Shown here one piece after another: positions 13,888 through 21,600 of a stretch of DNA of 23,199 nt. Position 1 is the stretch's first letter. Every line of letters begins with the position of its first letter. The notes beneath the pieces were generated by a model. The model saw nothing but the letters and a program-made list of their open reading frames with translations. It was not told the origin of the DNA and did no database searches. The DNA is from Thermocladium sp. UBA166 (lineage in GTDB: Archaea > Thermoproteota > Thermoprotei > Thermoproteales > Thermocladiaceae), in the NCBI GenBank assembly GCA_002508315.1, contig DAHE01000033.1:1-23199 (forward strand), read 5' to 3'. Made by a program: the position numbers and the translations under genes.

Positions 13888-15720
13888 TTAGATGAAGGAT
13901 TTCTTGCTCACCAGCATGGGCATTGTCAACGGCCTGGTGGGGTAACCCCTAGTCTCCTCCTGTATCTCCTTGCCAAGCTCCTCTATGCTCATAGTTGACT
14001 GACCTTTCCCCCTCTCCCTAACGCTCAGCATGCCGCTCTTGAGCTCCTTATCCCCCACTATCACTATATAGGGCACCCACAGGGTCTCCGCATCCCTTAT
14101 CTTCTTGTTGAGGGTCTCATCTCTATCGTCGACATCCACCCTAATCCCCATCCCGGTCAACTTACTTGCTATGCTCAATGCGCCGTCCAAGTAATCCTTG
14201 GAGACGGGCACCACCCTGGCCTGTATGGGGGATAACCAAGTGGGTAGTTTGGGGATCTTGCCCTCCTCCTCGTCTATCGCTGCCTTATCCAGCATCGCAA
14301 ATATGAACCGCTCAACGGAGCCCAGTATGGCAGTGTGAATGATCACGGGGTGCCTCAATTGGTTCTCCTCATCCACGTACTTTATCCCGAACCTCTGCGC
14401 ATTGCCTATGTCGAACTGGAAGGTGGCTATCTCCCTGGGCCTCTTCAGTTGATCTATTATATGGTACTCCACGTTGAGGACCCAGTAGTACTTAGACTCA
14501 TTCAGTACTCGAACCAGTATGGGCTTTCCCTCCCTCTTGGATAAAGTGAATAGGTAATCCTTATGCTCGTCGAAGAACCCCTTAGTCACGTTGTACAGGC
14601 TAACGTAATTCCTGCCTATCTTATTTATCTCCTCGAATATCTTTCCATGAAGTCTCAGCCCGACATCCATGGCCTGGCTCAAGTCCCTCACGAATATGTG
14701 GAGGTCAGGCATGTAGAACCTCCTCAGCCTGAAGCAGAGCACGGTCTCGCCGGGCTGCTCGTACCTATAGCTATCGGCTATTTCCAGCATTCCTATGGGG
14801 ACATCCCTATAGCTCAACACCCAGTCCTTTATCATGGCGAATTGCTGGAAGCATGCCGCGTACCTCATTAGAAGCTCCTCATCTGCCTCGGTCATGTACA
14901 TGCGCTCCCCGAATAATTTGGCGTGCTCCGCTATCGCGCGCTGGTCGGTTCTGAACATATTGGTTCCCCTTATCTTGAATGCAGGGAAGCCGAGATCATT
15001 CGCCGCCCTCCAGGCATAGTCCTCCACGAGCTCCATCATTAAGGTAGCCATTGGTCCATACCTCATGTGGCCCACGTCCGACATTGGTTCCCATTCGAAG
15101 CCGAACTTCCTGCAGTAATCCAAGTACCTGGGTGCTTTTCCCCCGCCCAGCTCCCGCTTGAATACCTCCTTCTCCACGAGTATCCTCAAGTCCTCTTCTC
15201 CAGGCTTGAATTGGTACTTATCCGCTGGGTACTCCCCTCCATCCGGCGTCAAAACCACGTAGAAATCATTGATTACCTTCTGTTCCTGTTTCCTCACAGA
15301 TGAGGGAGTTATGGTCCTGCTCAGCTCAGAGAGCGGATGCCCAAGGCACTTTATGCTAAATGCCTTATACCAGCCGAACGGCGCCTTCTCCACACTGAGG
15401 CCGGACCTCTCCTTAACCACCTCGAATAACTTGCCCAGTATCAAAATGGCCTTATCGGGGGGAGCCAAGTCAGAGCTTAGGTGTGCGTATGGGTATATTA
15501 CTATGCCGTCGGCCTTGACCTTCCTGGCCACGTCTATTATGTCATTAGCAGCGGAGCCCAGGAACTCAGGGGAATCGTTATCCCCGCTCTCCACAGTGGT
15601 GAACACTACCAAGACGTTCTTCGCCTCGTATCCTTGCCTCTCAAGGGGCTCCGGCTCGCGTATTGCCTTATCCTTGACGCTATAGCTAAAGTCCTCCGCG
15701 TGAATTAACAACAACCGCAT
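13888..15720 (-). CDS. thrS: threonyl-tRNA synthetase, archaeal type with N-terminal editing domain
   Basis: Charges tRNA-Thr with threonine and clears mischarged serine. The 610-residue protein begins with the archaeal editing domain (MRLLLIHAEDFSYSVKDKA, IYPYAHLSS, about 1-140), related to D-aminoacyl-tRNA deacylase. The class II catalytic core follows with motif 2 region SYRYEQPGE and the zinc ligands C290, H341 and H462 (YAACFQQF, DLHIFVRD, IIHTAILGS). The anticodon-binding domain occupies about 490-600. Many Crenarchaeota have split catalytic and editing proteins, but here both are in one chain. The frame extends to 15792, but the ATG at 15720 starts exactly at the conserved N-terminus and has a TATA box 25 bp upstream. 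Confidence 0.96.
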   Translation of the reverse strand: MRLLLIHAEDFSYSVKDKAIREPEPLERQGYEAKNVLVVFTTVESGDNDSPEFLGSAANDIIDVARKVKADGIVIYPYAHLSSDLAPPDKAILILGKLFEVVKERSGLSVEKAPFGWYKAFSIKCLGHPLSELSRTITPSSVRKQEQKVINDFYVVLTPDGGEYPADKYQFKPGEEDLRILVEKEVFKRELGGGKAPRYLDYCRKFGFEWEPMSDVGHMRYGPMATLMMELVEDYAWRAANDLGFPAFKIRGTNMFRTDQRAIAEHAKLFGERMYMTEADEELLMRYAACFQQFAMIKDWVLSYRDVPIGMLEIADSYRYEQPGETVLCFRLRRFYMPDLHIFVRDLSQAMDVGLRLHGKIFEEINKIGRNYVSLYNVTKGFFDEHKDYLFTLSKREGKPILVRVLNESKYYWVLNVEYHIIDQLKRPREIATFQFDIGNAQRFGIKYVDEENQLRHPVIIHTAILGSVERFIFAMLDKAAIDEEEGKIPKLPTWLSPIQARVVPVSKDYLDGALSIASKLTGMGIRVDVDDRDETLNKKIRDAETLWVPYIVIVGDKELKSGMLSVRERGKGQSTMSIEELGKEIQEETRGYPTRPLTMPMLVSKKSFI

Positions 15721-15740
15721 TGGGAAACAAGTCCTTAGGC

Positions 15741-15749
15741 GTTTTAAGC
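15741..15749 (-). promoter_or_regulatory. TATA-like box of thrS
   Basis: Minus-strand GCTTAAAAC centred about 25 bp before the ATG at 15720. Confidence 0.6.
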
Positions 15750-15822
15750 ATTGCCGGCAACCCCCACCCATCGAGTGAAAACCACGCATCAATTGAGGGA
15801 AGAGGAACTGAGGCCGGGGTTC

Positions 15823-16473
15823 CTACTCATTCTTCCTATTGGATTGAATGATATCCAACGCGCTCAGCGTCAGCATGGGTAGCCGCTGCCGTATGAAGGA
15901 GTAGCCATTAACCACCGGGTAAGGAGGCAATCCATTGCTGGGATCAGCCAGCTCAATCATGCCGTTCCTCCACATTTGGGTGAGAGTGGCTGCATAGAAC
16001 TTCCTCAAGTAAATCGCCTCCTGCGCGCTGGGCGCTTCGTTCCTGAAGTAAACGCGTAGGTCGCCGTTGCCGTGGCCTGGATCATCTCTTTTAACCACGG
16101 GGCATGCATACGATGCAGTAAATGATGTATCGAAGTCTATCGTTTTTGTGGATGCATCCATTGTGTACCTGATGACCCTCGGCAGATAGGGAAACGACCT
16201 GCATGTAAGTGGTTTGTACTTATCGTGAACGGAGCACCTAGTTCCCTTAAGGAAGGGGCACTTCCCCTCCTCGTCGAGCAAGAGCAGGTATGACAGGGCT
16301 ATTCGAACCCCGCTCACTTGATCCGCAACCATGTAGGAAGGAATAAATCTAGGCCTCACCCCCAACTCCTCCGCCTCGTTCTGAAGCAGGTAAACTTCGT
16401 GGGGAAGCACAGTTATTGGGCTTAATTTACAGCACAACGCGCAGTTGGGTTCGCACTTGAACTCCCTTACCAC
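15823..16473 (-). CDS. YkgJ-family Fe/Zn-chelating Cys-cluster protein
   Basis: A 216-residue protein with the N-terminal signature of the YkgJ/zinc- or iron-chelating domain family (PF03692 type): C7-x3-C11-x2-C14-C15 in KCEPNCALCCK, followed by a second cluster CPFLKGTRCSVHDKYKPLTCRSFP, where further cysteines complete a metal site. The remaining 110 residues have no recognised domain. Members are thought to bind an iron-sulfur cluster or zinc; their biochemical role is mostly unknown. The start is a GTG at 16473 with a TATA-like box 26 bp upstream, and no earlier in-frame start fits the promoter. The region just upstream holds the mobile-element-like scar zone. Confidence 0.85.
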   Translation of the reverse strand: MVREFKCEPNCALCCKLSPITVLPHEVYLLQNEAEELGVRPRFIPSYMVADQVSGVRIALSYLLLLDEEGKCPFLKGTRCSVHDKYKPLTCRSFPYLPRVIRYTMDASTKTIDFDTSFTASYACPVVKRDDPGHGNGDLRVYFRNEAPSAQEAIYLRKFYAATLTQMWRNGMIELADPSNGLPPYPVVNGYSFIRQRLPMLTLSALDIIQSNRKNE

Positions 16474-16493
16474 GCCGCTCGCCGCTCAATAAC

Positions 16494-16503
16494 CCATTTT
16501 AAC
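16494..16503 (-). promoter_or_regulatory. TATA-like box of YkgJ-family gene
   Basis: Minus-strand GTTAAAATGG centred about 26 bp before the GTG at 16473. Confidence 0.55.
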
Positions 16504-16534
16504 TTTTTGGGGTTCAAGGAAGCGAAAGCTCCCG

Positions 16535-16547
16535 CCCGTAAGTCGGG
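16535..16547. repeat. short hairpin CCCG-TAAGT-CGGG
   Basis: A 4-bp stem preceded by GCTCCCG, sitting just before the broken ATPase fragment. It resembles the other GC hairpins of the scar zone but is too short to stand alone. Confidence 0.3.
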
Positions 16548-16564
16548 ATAATTCGCTAGATGCA

Positions 16565-16710
16565 ATGATGATCTTCGGCATGAGGCCCAAGGAGGACTTA
16601 AGGGAGCTGCTTTTAGGGATGATGAGGCAAGGAAGCTGTCAAAGCTCATGGAGGAGGGCGTCTGGACGGTAGTGTTGGTGCCTAGAATGGTAGGAAAGAC
16701 CAGCTTACTG
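16565..16710 (+). pseudogene. fragment of archaeal ATPase (PF01637 type), frameshifted and truncated
   Basis: The stretch encodes the N-terminal end of an archaeal P-loop ATPase of the kind common in Sulfolobales and Thermoproteales (MMIFGMRPKEDLRELLLG), then continues in another frame from 16618 as DDEARKLSKLMEEGVW and TVVLVPRMVGKTSLL. The last part is the family's Walker A region (usual form GPRRxGKTSL; here the first Gly is Val). A frameshift near 16611-16620 separates the halves, and homology stops right after the P-loop at about 16707, so 80-90 percent of the gene is missing. These ATPases are often linked to mobile or defense-type gene pairs. No downstream partner remains. The 323-bp stretch 16474-16796 holds no intact gene. 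Confidence 0.75.
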
Positions 16711-16736
16711 ACCCCCTCCACTTTATTCCCCGGTCA

Positions 16737-16792
16737 ATCAACCCTCCGATTCCCCGCCCTTACGGGGACTCCTGCCCCATCAACCCTCCGAT
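16737..16792. repeat. 14-bp direct repeat flanking a hairpin
   Basis: ATCAACCCTCCGAT occurs at 16737-16750 and again at 16779-16792, perfectly, with 28 bp between. The spacer holds CCCCG-CCCTTA-CGGGG (16752-16767) followed by ACTCC. The match ends exactly at 14 bp on both sides. It looks like a target-site duplication or excision scar around a tiny insertion; two units with such a short repeat do not make a CRISPR array. Confidence 0.7.
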
Positions 16793-16796
16793 AAGG

Positions 16797-17066
16797 TTAA
16801 GCCATTATAACGGACCGCGCGGCCAATGCCAAGGACTCCGCCGACTCATCCGACTTAACGGGCTTCAGCACCGTTATCCTCCCGTCTTTCAAATCTATGA
16901 TGCCGCCACTCCTCAACCTCTCAACGACGTAGTCCGCAAATTGAGGGCCGAGCCAATACTTCATTGTTCTATACACCTTGGAGTACCTCAGCTTCAAGCT
17001 GCCTCGCTTGGATGCCTCCTTTATCAATAGCAATGCCAGCTTAGCGCTGGCCTGCGGGGACAACAT
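16797..17066 (-). CDS. small winged-helix-like hypothetical protein
   Basis: An 89-residue basic protein with a pattern suggesting a winged helix: helix ASAKLALLLIKEASKRG (6-22), a second helix YSKVYRTMKYWLG (28-40), a recognition-type helix PQFADYVVERLRSGG (41-55) and a beta hairpin IIDLKDGRITVLKP (56-69), with a short C-terminal helix. The DNA-binding role is inferred from fold pattern only. The open frame extends to 17216, but that extension runs through the GC-rich hairpin zone and upstream of a TATA-like box, so the ATG at 17066 is chosen. It lies between the ATPase relic and the NurA-like gene, on the same strand as the latter but 173 bp after its end. Confidence 0.65.
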   Translation of the reverse strand: MLSPQASAKLALLLIKEASKRGSLKLRYSKVYRTMKYWLGPQFADYVVERLRSGGIIDLKDGRITVLKPVKSDESAESLALAARSVIMA

Positions 17067-17086
17067 CGATCTCACGGCAAAACAAA

Positions 17087-17096
17087 GCTTAAAATC
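17087..17096 (-). promoter_or_regulatory. TATA-like box of winged-helix-like gene
   Basis: Minus-strand GATTTTAAGC centred about 25 bp before the ATG at 17066. Confidence 0.55.
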
Positions 17097-17129
17097 GTTA
17101 CGGTCACCGCAAGCCGGGAGGAGGTCAGG

Positions 17130-17185
17130 GCGCCCCGTGAAGCGGGAAGTCCATGCCTGCGGCGGGAAGCTCCACGCAGGGACTG
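17130..17185. repeat. two GC-rich hairpins, possible mobile-element end
   Basis: CCCG-TGAAG-CGGG (17134-17146) is followed by AAGTCCATGCCTGCG, then CCTGC (17156-17160) pairs with GCAGG (17176-17180). The order hairpin, short TCC, ATGCCTGCG is also seen after the hairpin at 11013-11028. The stretch 17103-17239 separates the winged-helix gene from the end of the NurA operon and has no supportable gene. It recalls the structured right ends of IS200/IS605-type elements, without a readable transposase. Confidence 0.4.
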
Positions 17186-17239
17186 GTGATCCAGCGTTCC
17201 GGGTGCTGAAGCGCACGGACTTCCAGGGAGGGGGATTGA

Positions 17240-18094
17240 TTAATGCTTATCCAGCATTTCCCTCAACGTCTCATGAACCGCGATTGCGCCGTACCCTCGC
17301 GCTAGTTTGGATATGGATAGCTTGACGTATCTAATCACGTCGCCGCTGAGCTTGGATAGCCTATCCACGACGTAGAGGGGAAGCGGATATCCCTCCCTAG
17401 TTGTTAAGTCCCCGATTAAGGCTAGAACTGCTGGATCCAAGGGCTCGATCGCCTCCACGTACATGGGCAGTAGGTGGGGCTTGTATTGAACGTAAAAGGA
17501 CGAGAGATCACCGTCGGAAATGGGCACGGTAAGTACGACCCCGGCGTACCCATCCGCTTGCCTGTTCTCCTCCATCGCCACGAACAGCGGCATTCTCTCG
17601 TCTATATCCAGCCCGGAGTACCTGTTCACGGTGACATCCTTTGAGTGGGCCAGCACGGCTGCTCCCCTATTTCTAGCCGTGGATAATAATATTGACTTGG
17701 CCCTCAAGTACTCTCCACTATCCGTGTTGAGCCGCACGGTTCCATCAAGCAATACGACACACCCGCCCCGGGAGGCGGAGATCAGTTGGGCAGCCACATC
17801 GAACTCCACCGCCCTTGCCTCCACAGATAACTCGATTGACTTCCCCAACAGCAGGGGCTTCAGCACGGTCATCTTGGACTTGCTGACGAATTCCATTCCA
17901 ACAGCGTTTATTATGCCCAACCTAGCGCCAGCGTACGTCACCTCGGCGAACCCGGAATCCACGGCTATGAGGCACTCAACGCCGTTGGGAGGGGCTTGAG
18001 TCGCCCTGATTAACTTGCCCTCCAGCTCGCGAATATACGCACTGCTCTCCAGCCCCGGTAGTTGAACCTCCACGAATTCATATATTCCCCTCAC
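17240..18094 (-). CDS. NurA-like nuclease
   Basis: A 284-residue protein with the NurA-domain layout (PF09376 type), an RNase H-like DNA nuclease that normally works with the hexameric pump HerA in DNA-end resection. Candidate metal ligands fall where expected: D46 in LIAVDSGFA, an acidic residue in SVEARAVEFD (E92/E97), D117 in VVLLDGTVR, K152 in AHSKDVT, and the C-terminal GYPLPLYVVDRLSKLSG plus H274. The first motif reads VDSG rather than the usual VDGS. It is somewhat shorter than Sulfolobus NurA. It is the last gene of a three-gene unit, 7 bp after the 198-aa unknown gene, with a large AAA+-like ATPase first. Rad50, Mre11 and HerA are not in the window. Confidence 0.68.
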   Translation of the reverse strand: MRGIYEFVEVQLPGLESSAYIRELEGKLIRATQAPPNGVECLIAVDSGFAEVTYAGARLGIINAVGMEFVSKSKMTVLKPLLLGKSIELSVEARAVEFDVAAQLISASRGGCVVLLDGTVRLNTDSGEYLRAKSILLSTARNRGAAVLAHSKDVTVNRYSGLDIDERMPLFVAMEENRQADGYAGVVLTVPISDGDLSSFYVQYKPHLLPMYVEAIEPLDPAVLALIGDLTTREGYPLPLYVVDRLSKLSGDVIRYVKLSISKLARGYGAIAVHETLREMLDKH

Positions 18095-18101
18095 GAATTG
18101 A

Positions 18102-18698
18102 TCAAGGATAGACGCGCCGCCTCACCTCCCTCAACACTGAGCTCAGCAATTCCGAGTTGATTAGGGACTCGCCGTCCACCACGCCGGCCTCCTTGAGCAC
18201 TTGAAGCGTGGGGCTGGGCAGATTAACTTCAACCAAGTTCCTCGCCTTCAAGAGGGACTCCAATCCAATCAATGTCACGGAGGCGCCGCGTCTTCTCTCC
18301 CCTACAATAATGTCGACTAACTTATCGACGCAGTACTTAACCCGCTTGTCCCCAGCCCCCCTGACGCGCGCATCCACTAGCTCGGGCAATTCGGCCAGCA
18401 ATTCATCGAAGAGGGCTGATAGGTAAACGGTGAGGGGGACGCCGTTCACCACCAATCTATCCCCAATCCATTCAACGCACTTATCCTTAACAGTGCAGAT
18501 TATTGACTTGAGGGGGACGCCGTCGATAATTAATGGCGCGGCATCACTGCCCCTATTGACCACCGTGACCAGCCCAAGGCCCGGGTTCTTGCCGGTCATG
18601 TCTATTACCACCTCATGCGGTTCCGCCGCCTCCAGGCAGGGAACCCGCTTGCATATTGGGTACCGCTTCACCGTGATTAATGCTACATCAAGAGACAT
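18102..18698 (-). CDS. hypothetical protein between AAA+-like ATPase and NurA-like genes
   Basis: A 198-residue protein of no recognised family. The N-terminal half is beta-rich with cysteines C16, C21, C68, C74 and C123; C16/C21 and C68/C74 form two C-x4/5-C pairs that could bind metal. Two related segments, PLIIDGVPLKS (55-65) and RLVVNGVPLTV (81-91), share the GVPL turn and come from a 15-bp exact DNA repeat. The C-terminal part (about 140-198) is helical and basic at its end (LREVRRRVYP), like a small winged helix. Its ATG overlaps the upstream ATPase gene by 11 bp and the NurA-like gene follows after 7 bp, so it is probably a subunit or adaptor of the same complex. Confidence 0.75.
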   Translation of the reverse strand: MSLDVALITVKRYPICKRVPCLEAAEPHEVVIDMTGKNPGLGLVTVVNRGSDAAPLIIDGVPLKSIICTVKDKCVEWIGDRLVVNGVPLTVYLSALFDELLAELPELVDARVRGAGDKRVKYCVDKLVDIIVGERRRGASVTLIGLESLLKARNLVEVNLPSPTLQVLKEAGVVDGESLINSELLSSVLREVRRRVYP

Positions 18699-21600
18699 AC
18701 TTCTTCTCCACTAACTTGGCCCTCCAGAGAACCTCCAGGTAATTAATCACTTGCTGGGACTCCATGCCTAACGACCTGCCCGCCTCTATCTCATCTATGC
18801 CAACGTTGGGTCCCTTAAACGCTATGTACCTAATAAGGGGGAGAGGCGCGTTGAGCTTCACCGCTATTTCACGCAGCTTGGCGTCCACGTCGGTCTTGAT
18901 CTTGATCAATCTATCCAACTGCTCCTCCCCGTCTTGATCCACGGGGCCTAGGTCTATGATGGGGGCATGCATCACTGCCTTGGCCTCCAGCCACTTGGCA
19001 GCGTTGGAGTACCTCATCAATACCTCCCTGGCCCTCTCAATGCCTGTAGTCAATGATCCACGCGCTTGCTTAACCTTGTTGCTCAAATCAGCGTATATCT
19101 CGTTTAATTGATCGACGACGCCCATCTTGGCCAGCTTGATCAGGTCATCCATGATCCCATCCATGTCTACGTCCTCCAGGGAGGGCATCCAATCCTCTAC
19201 CAGCTTGGAGAGACGGCGAGCGGTCTCCGTAAGCGATCTATACTCATTTATTATGGATAATATGCTGGAGATCGACTTAGCGACCTCTAAAATCTTAGCG
19301 GACTCCTCCCTGGCATCCTCCACTATGGCCTCCAAGGACTTGCTCGCCGCGTCGAGCGACATACCGTTCAGCTTCCTAATGGAGTCAGCGATCATCAATG
19401 CAAGCTCGTTCGACTTGGAGCGAAGTATATCCATTATGCTGGGGGGAAGCAATGCCGCGTGGCGATCCAACTCCGACCCAAGGGAATTGAGCAGCGATGC
19501 GCATGACTCCAATGACGACTTGGCTCTCCCCAACTCATTGCCCAGCGATTCCCTGGCCTCGTTCAAAGCCTCCTCCATGTCGTCCAGCGCAAGGCGAAGC
19601 GAGGCGTATTTCTTCAGCTCATCCTCGCCGGGCTTCACGACTGCGGCGAGCACATTGCAATCATCGCGCATCCCCTGAGTCCTTCTCATCAATTCCCCGG
19701 AGCCCGGTAGCCTAACCTGCAGCCTCCAATCCCCAAACTCTATCGTGGCCTGCTCCTCTCCATATGATGAGATAATGCCGTCCAACTCCTTACACATGGC
19801 ATCGATCCCCGCCTTAAATGACTGAGGAGAAATGGGGAGCAGCTTATCGCCTACCTGTATAAGGAGGCCCCTCATCCTCATTAATTGAATTAAATCGCCC
19901 TCCCTGAACTCCCTCCATAATTGAACCGGCAGTATCGCCGCTATTATGGACTCCAACTCTCTCTGCGTAACTTGCCTCTCCGTTCGGTTCAAGTAATCCA
20001 GCACCACCTGCTCCACCAGCGAGATACATGGCTTATCGCCGCACTTGAATGAGTCGGGGAGGTCCCTCACATCACCGCTCACCCACTGCTCAACTATTCT
20101 GCGAATCCCCTCCCTCTTGCTCTCCCTGCGCCGCATGCCGATAGTGTACCTCAACAAATCGCTCCGTAATTCCTCCTTGAAGGAGTTCAGCCTATCGAGG
20201 AACGCCCGGGCCCGCTCCACGAACACCCTATACTCCGCGGGCGGGTTTGGCTTGCCCATCAGCGCCAGCCCCATGACTGTTTGCCGTGCCTCATCCAATT
20301 TATCGGAACCCATTGGAATCACCATTACGTGACCATCAACCGGAAACACATCCTTCCAACGCAGCTTAGACAGCGACCTCCTAATTAAGTCCTCCAAGTC
20401 CCTCGTCAAAAGGGATGAGCTGGCAGCGATGAGTATCAATCCATCCACGGGCTTGATGGACTGCCCCATCCTGACCTCTCCCCTAAGCACGGCCTCATCA
20501 ATCATCCTCTCCACAGTCGGGCTCCACTCGACGCCCAAGAATCCGAGCCTGGCATCAAGGGACTGCTCGCTCACGTTTACCACTATGTTTCCCTGAGCGC
20601 CGAGTTGAGCGGAGCCGGAGATCAATCTAATCAAGTGCTTCAACACCGCCGGCGCGCCCTCCTGGGCTAATTCCCGCATTACCGGCTCCACATCGCCCAG
20701 CCCAGCCGATCCCCTTTGCTTGAACACGGCGCGGTGTATGTCCTTCTTCAACTCATAGGCCCTCACGTACTTGATGCCCAGCCTTCGAAGCTCCTCCTCC
20801 GCCGTGGTGGGGAGAACAGCGTTTAGCACAACCCGCCCCCCGGAGTAGCGAGGGTAATGGGAGCCGTACTCTATCGATAAGTCCCTTAAGTCCTTGAACG
20901 CTATGGGAAGTAGGCCGAACAGCATCCTCACCCCATTCAGCCCAGCAACAGCCTTGGAATCGCCTGGATCTATCTCCGCCACCAATACCTCCTCCGCTAT
21001 CCCGCTCACCGCCAATGCCTGGGGAGAGACCCCCAACGCATCTATCGAGACGGGGATTCCGCTTAATATGAGGATGGACAGGTCCGAGTACGTCTCCAGT
21101 AACTCCTTGAGGAGGTCCGAGTCTATCCATTTCAATTCATCCAACGCGAACGACGCCAAGACGCCCACCGTCAATTGACGGCCGGACTCAACGACTCTGT
21201 CCAGCAGCTTGGCGGTGAGCTTCATCATGTTCCTCGGCGTGACCGTGCCTCCCTCCCCGCTTGCCGCCGCTAAGTAGAGGAAGGAAAGAGCCTCCCTGGT
21301 GAGGGGCCATAAATCGCCTCCACCCGCCGCCGTCTTGAGGTCACGAAATGATTGGGTAGAGTAGGCCTCCAATCTATTGGATATTATGGCCTCATAGAGC
21401 CAATACGGGAACCTCTCATCCATTATGATCTCCCTATACACCCTTCCCTTGGTTATGTCGAATAGGTCCGGCACGTTGCTCTTGAGGATGTTATAGTAGA
21501 GGTGTGGAGTGAAGGCGGCTATAACCATTACTCCCGATAGATCCGCTGCATCTATGCCTAGCTGGTGCGCGTAGTTGCGGGGCTCAAGCAGTGCCCGCAT

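Noticed and set aside
14335..15708. Several plus-strand open frames of 60-140 codons
   Set aside because: All lie antisense to thrS, which has full family motifs in its own frame.
16467..16721. Minus-strand 84-codon frame
   Set aside because: It is antisense to the archaeal ATPase remnant and has no promoter or family features; it also overlaps the YkgJ-family start.
16737..16792. Two-unit CRISPR array
   Set aside because: The repeat is only 14 bp, there is one spacer and it is itself a hairpin; no cas genes are nearby.
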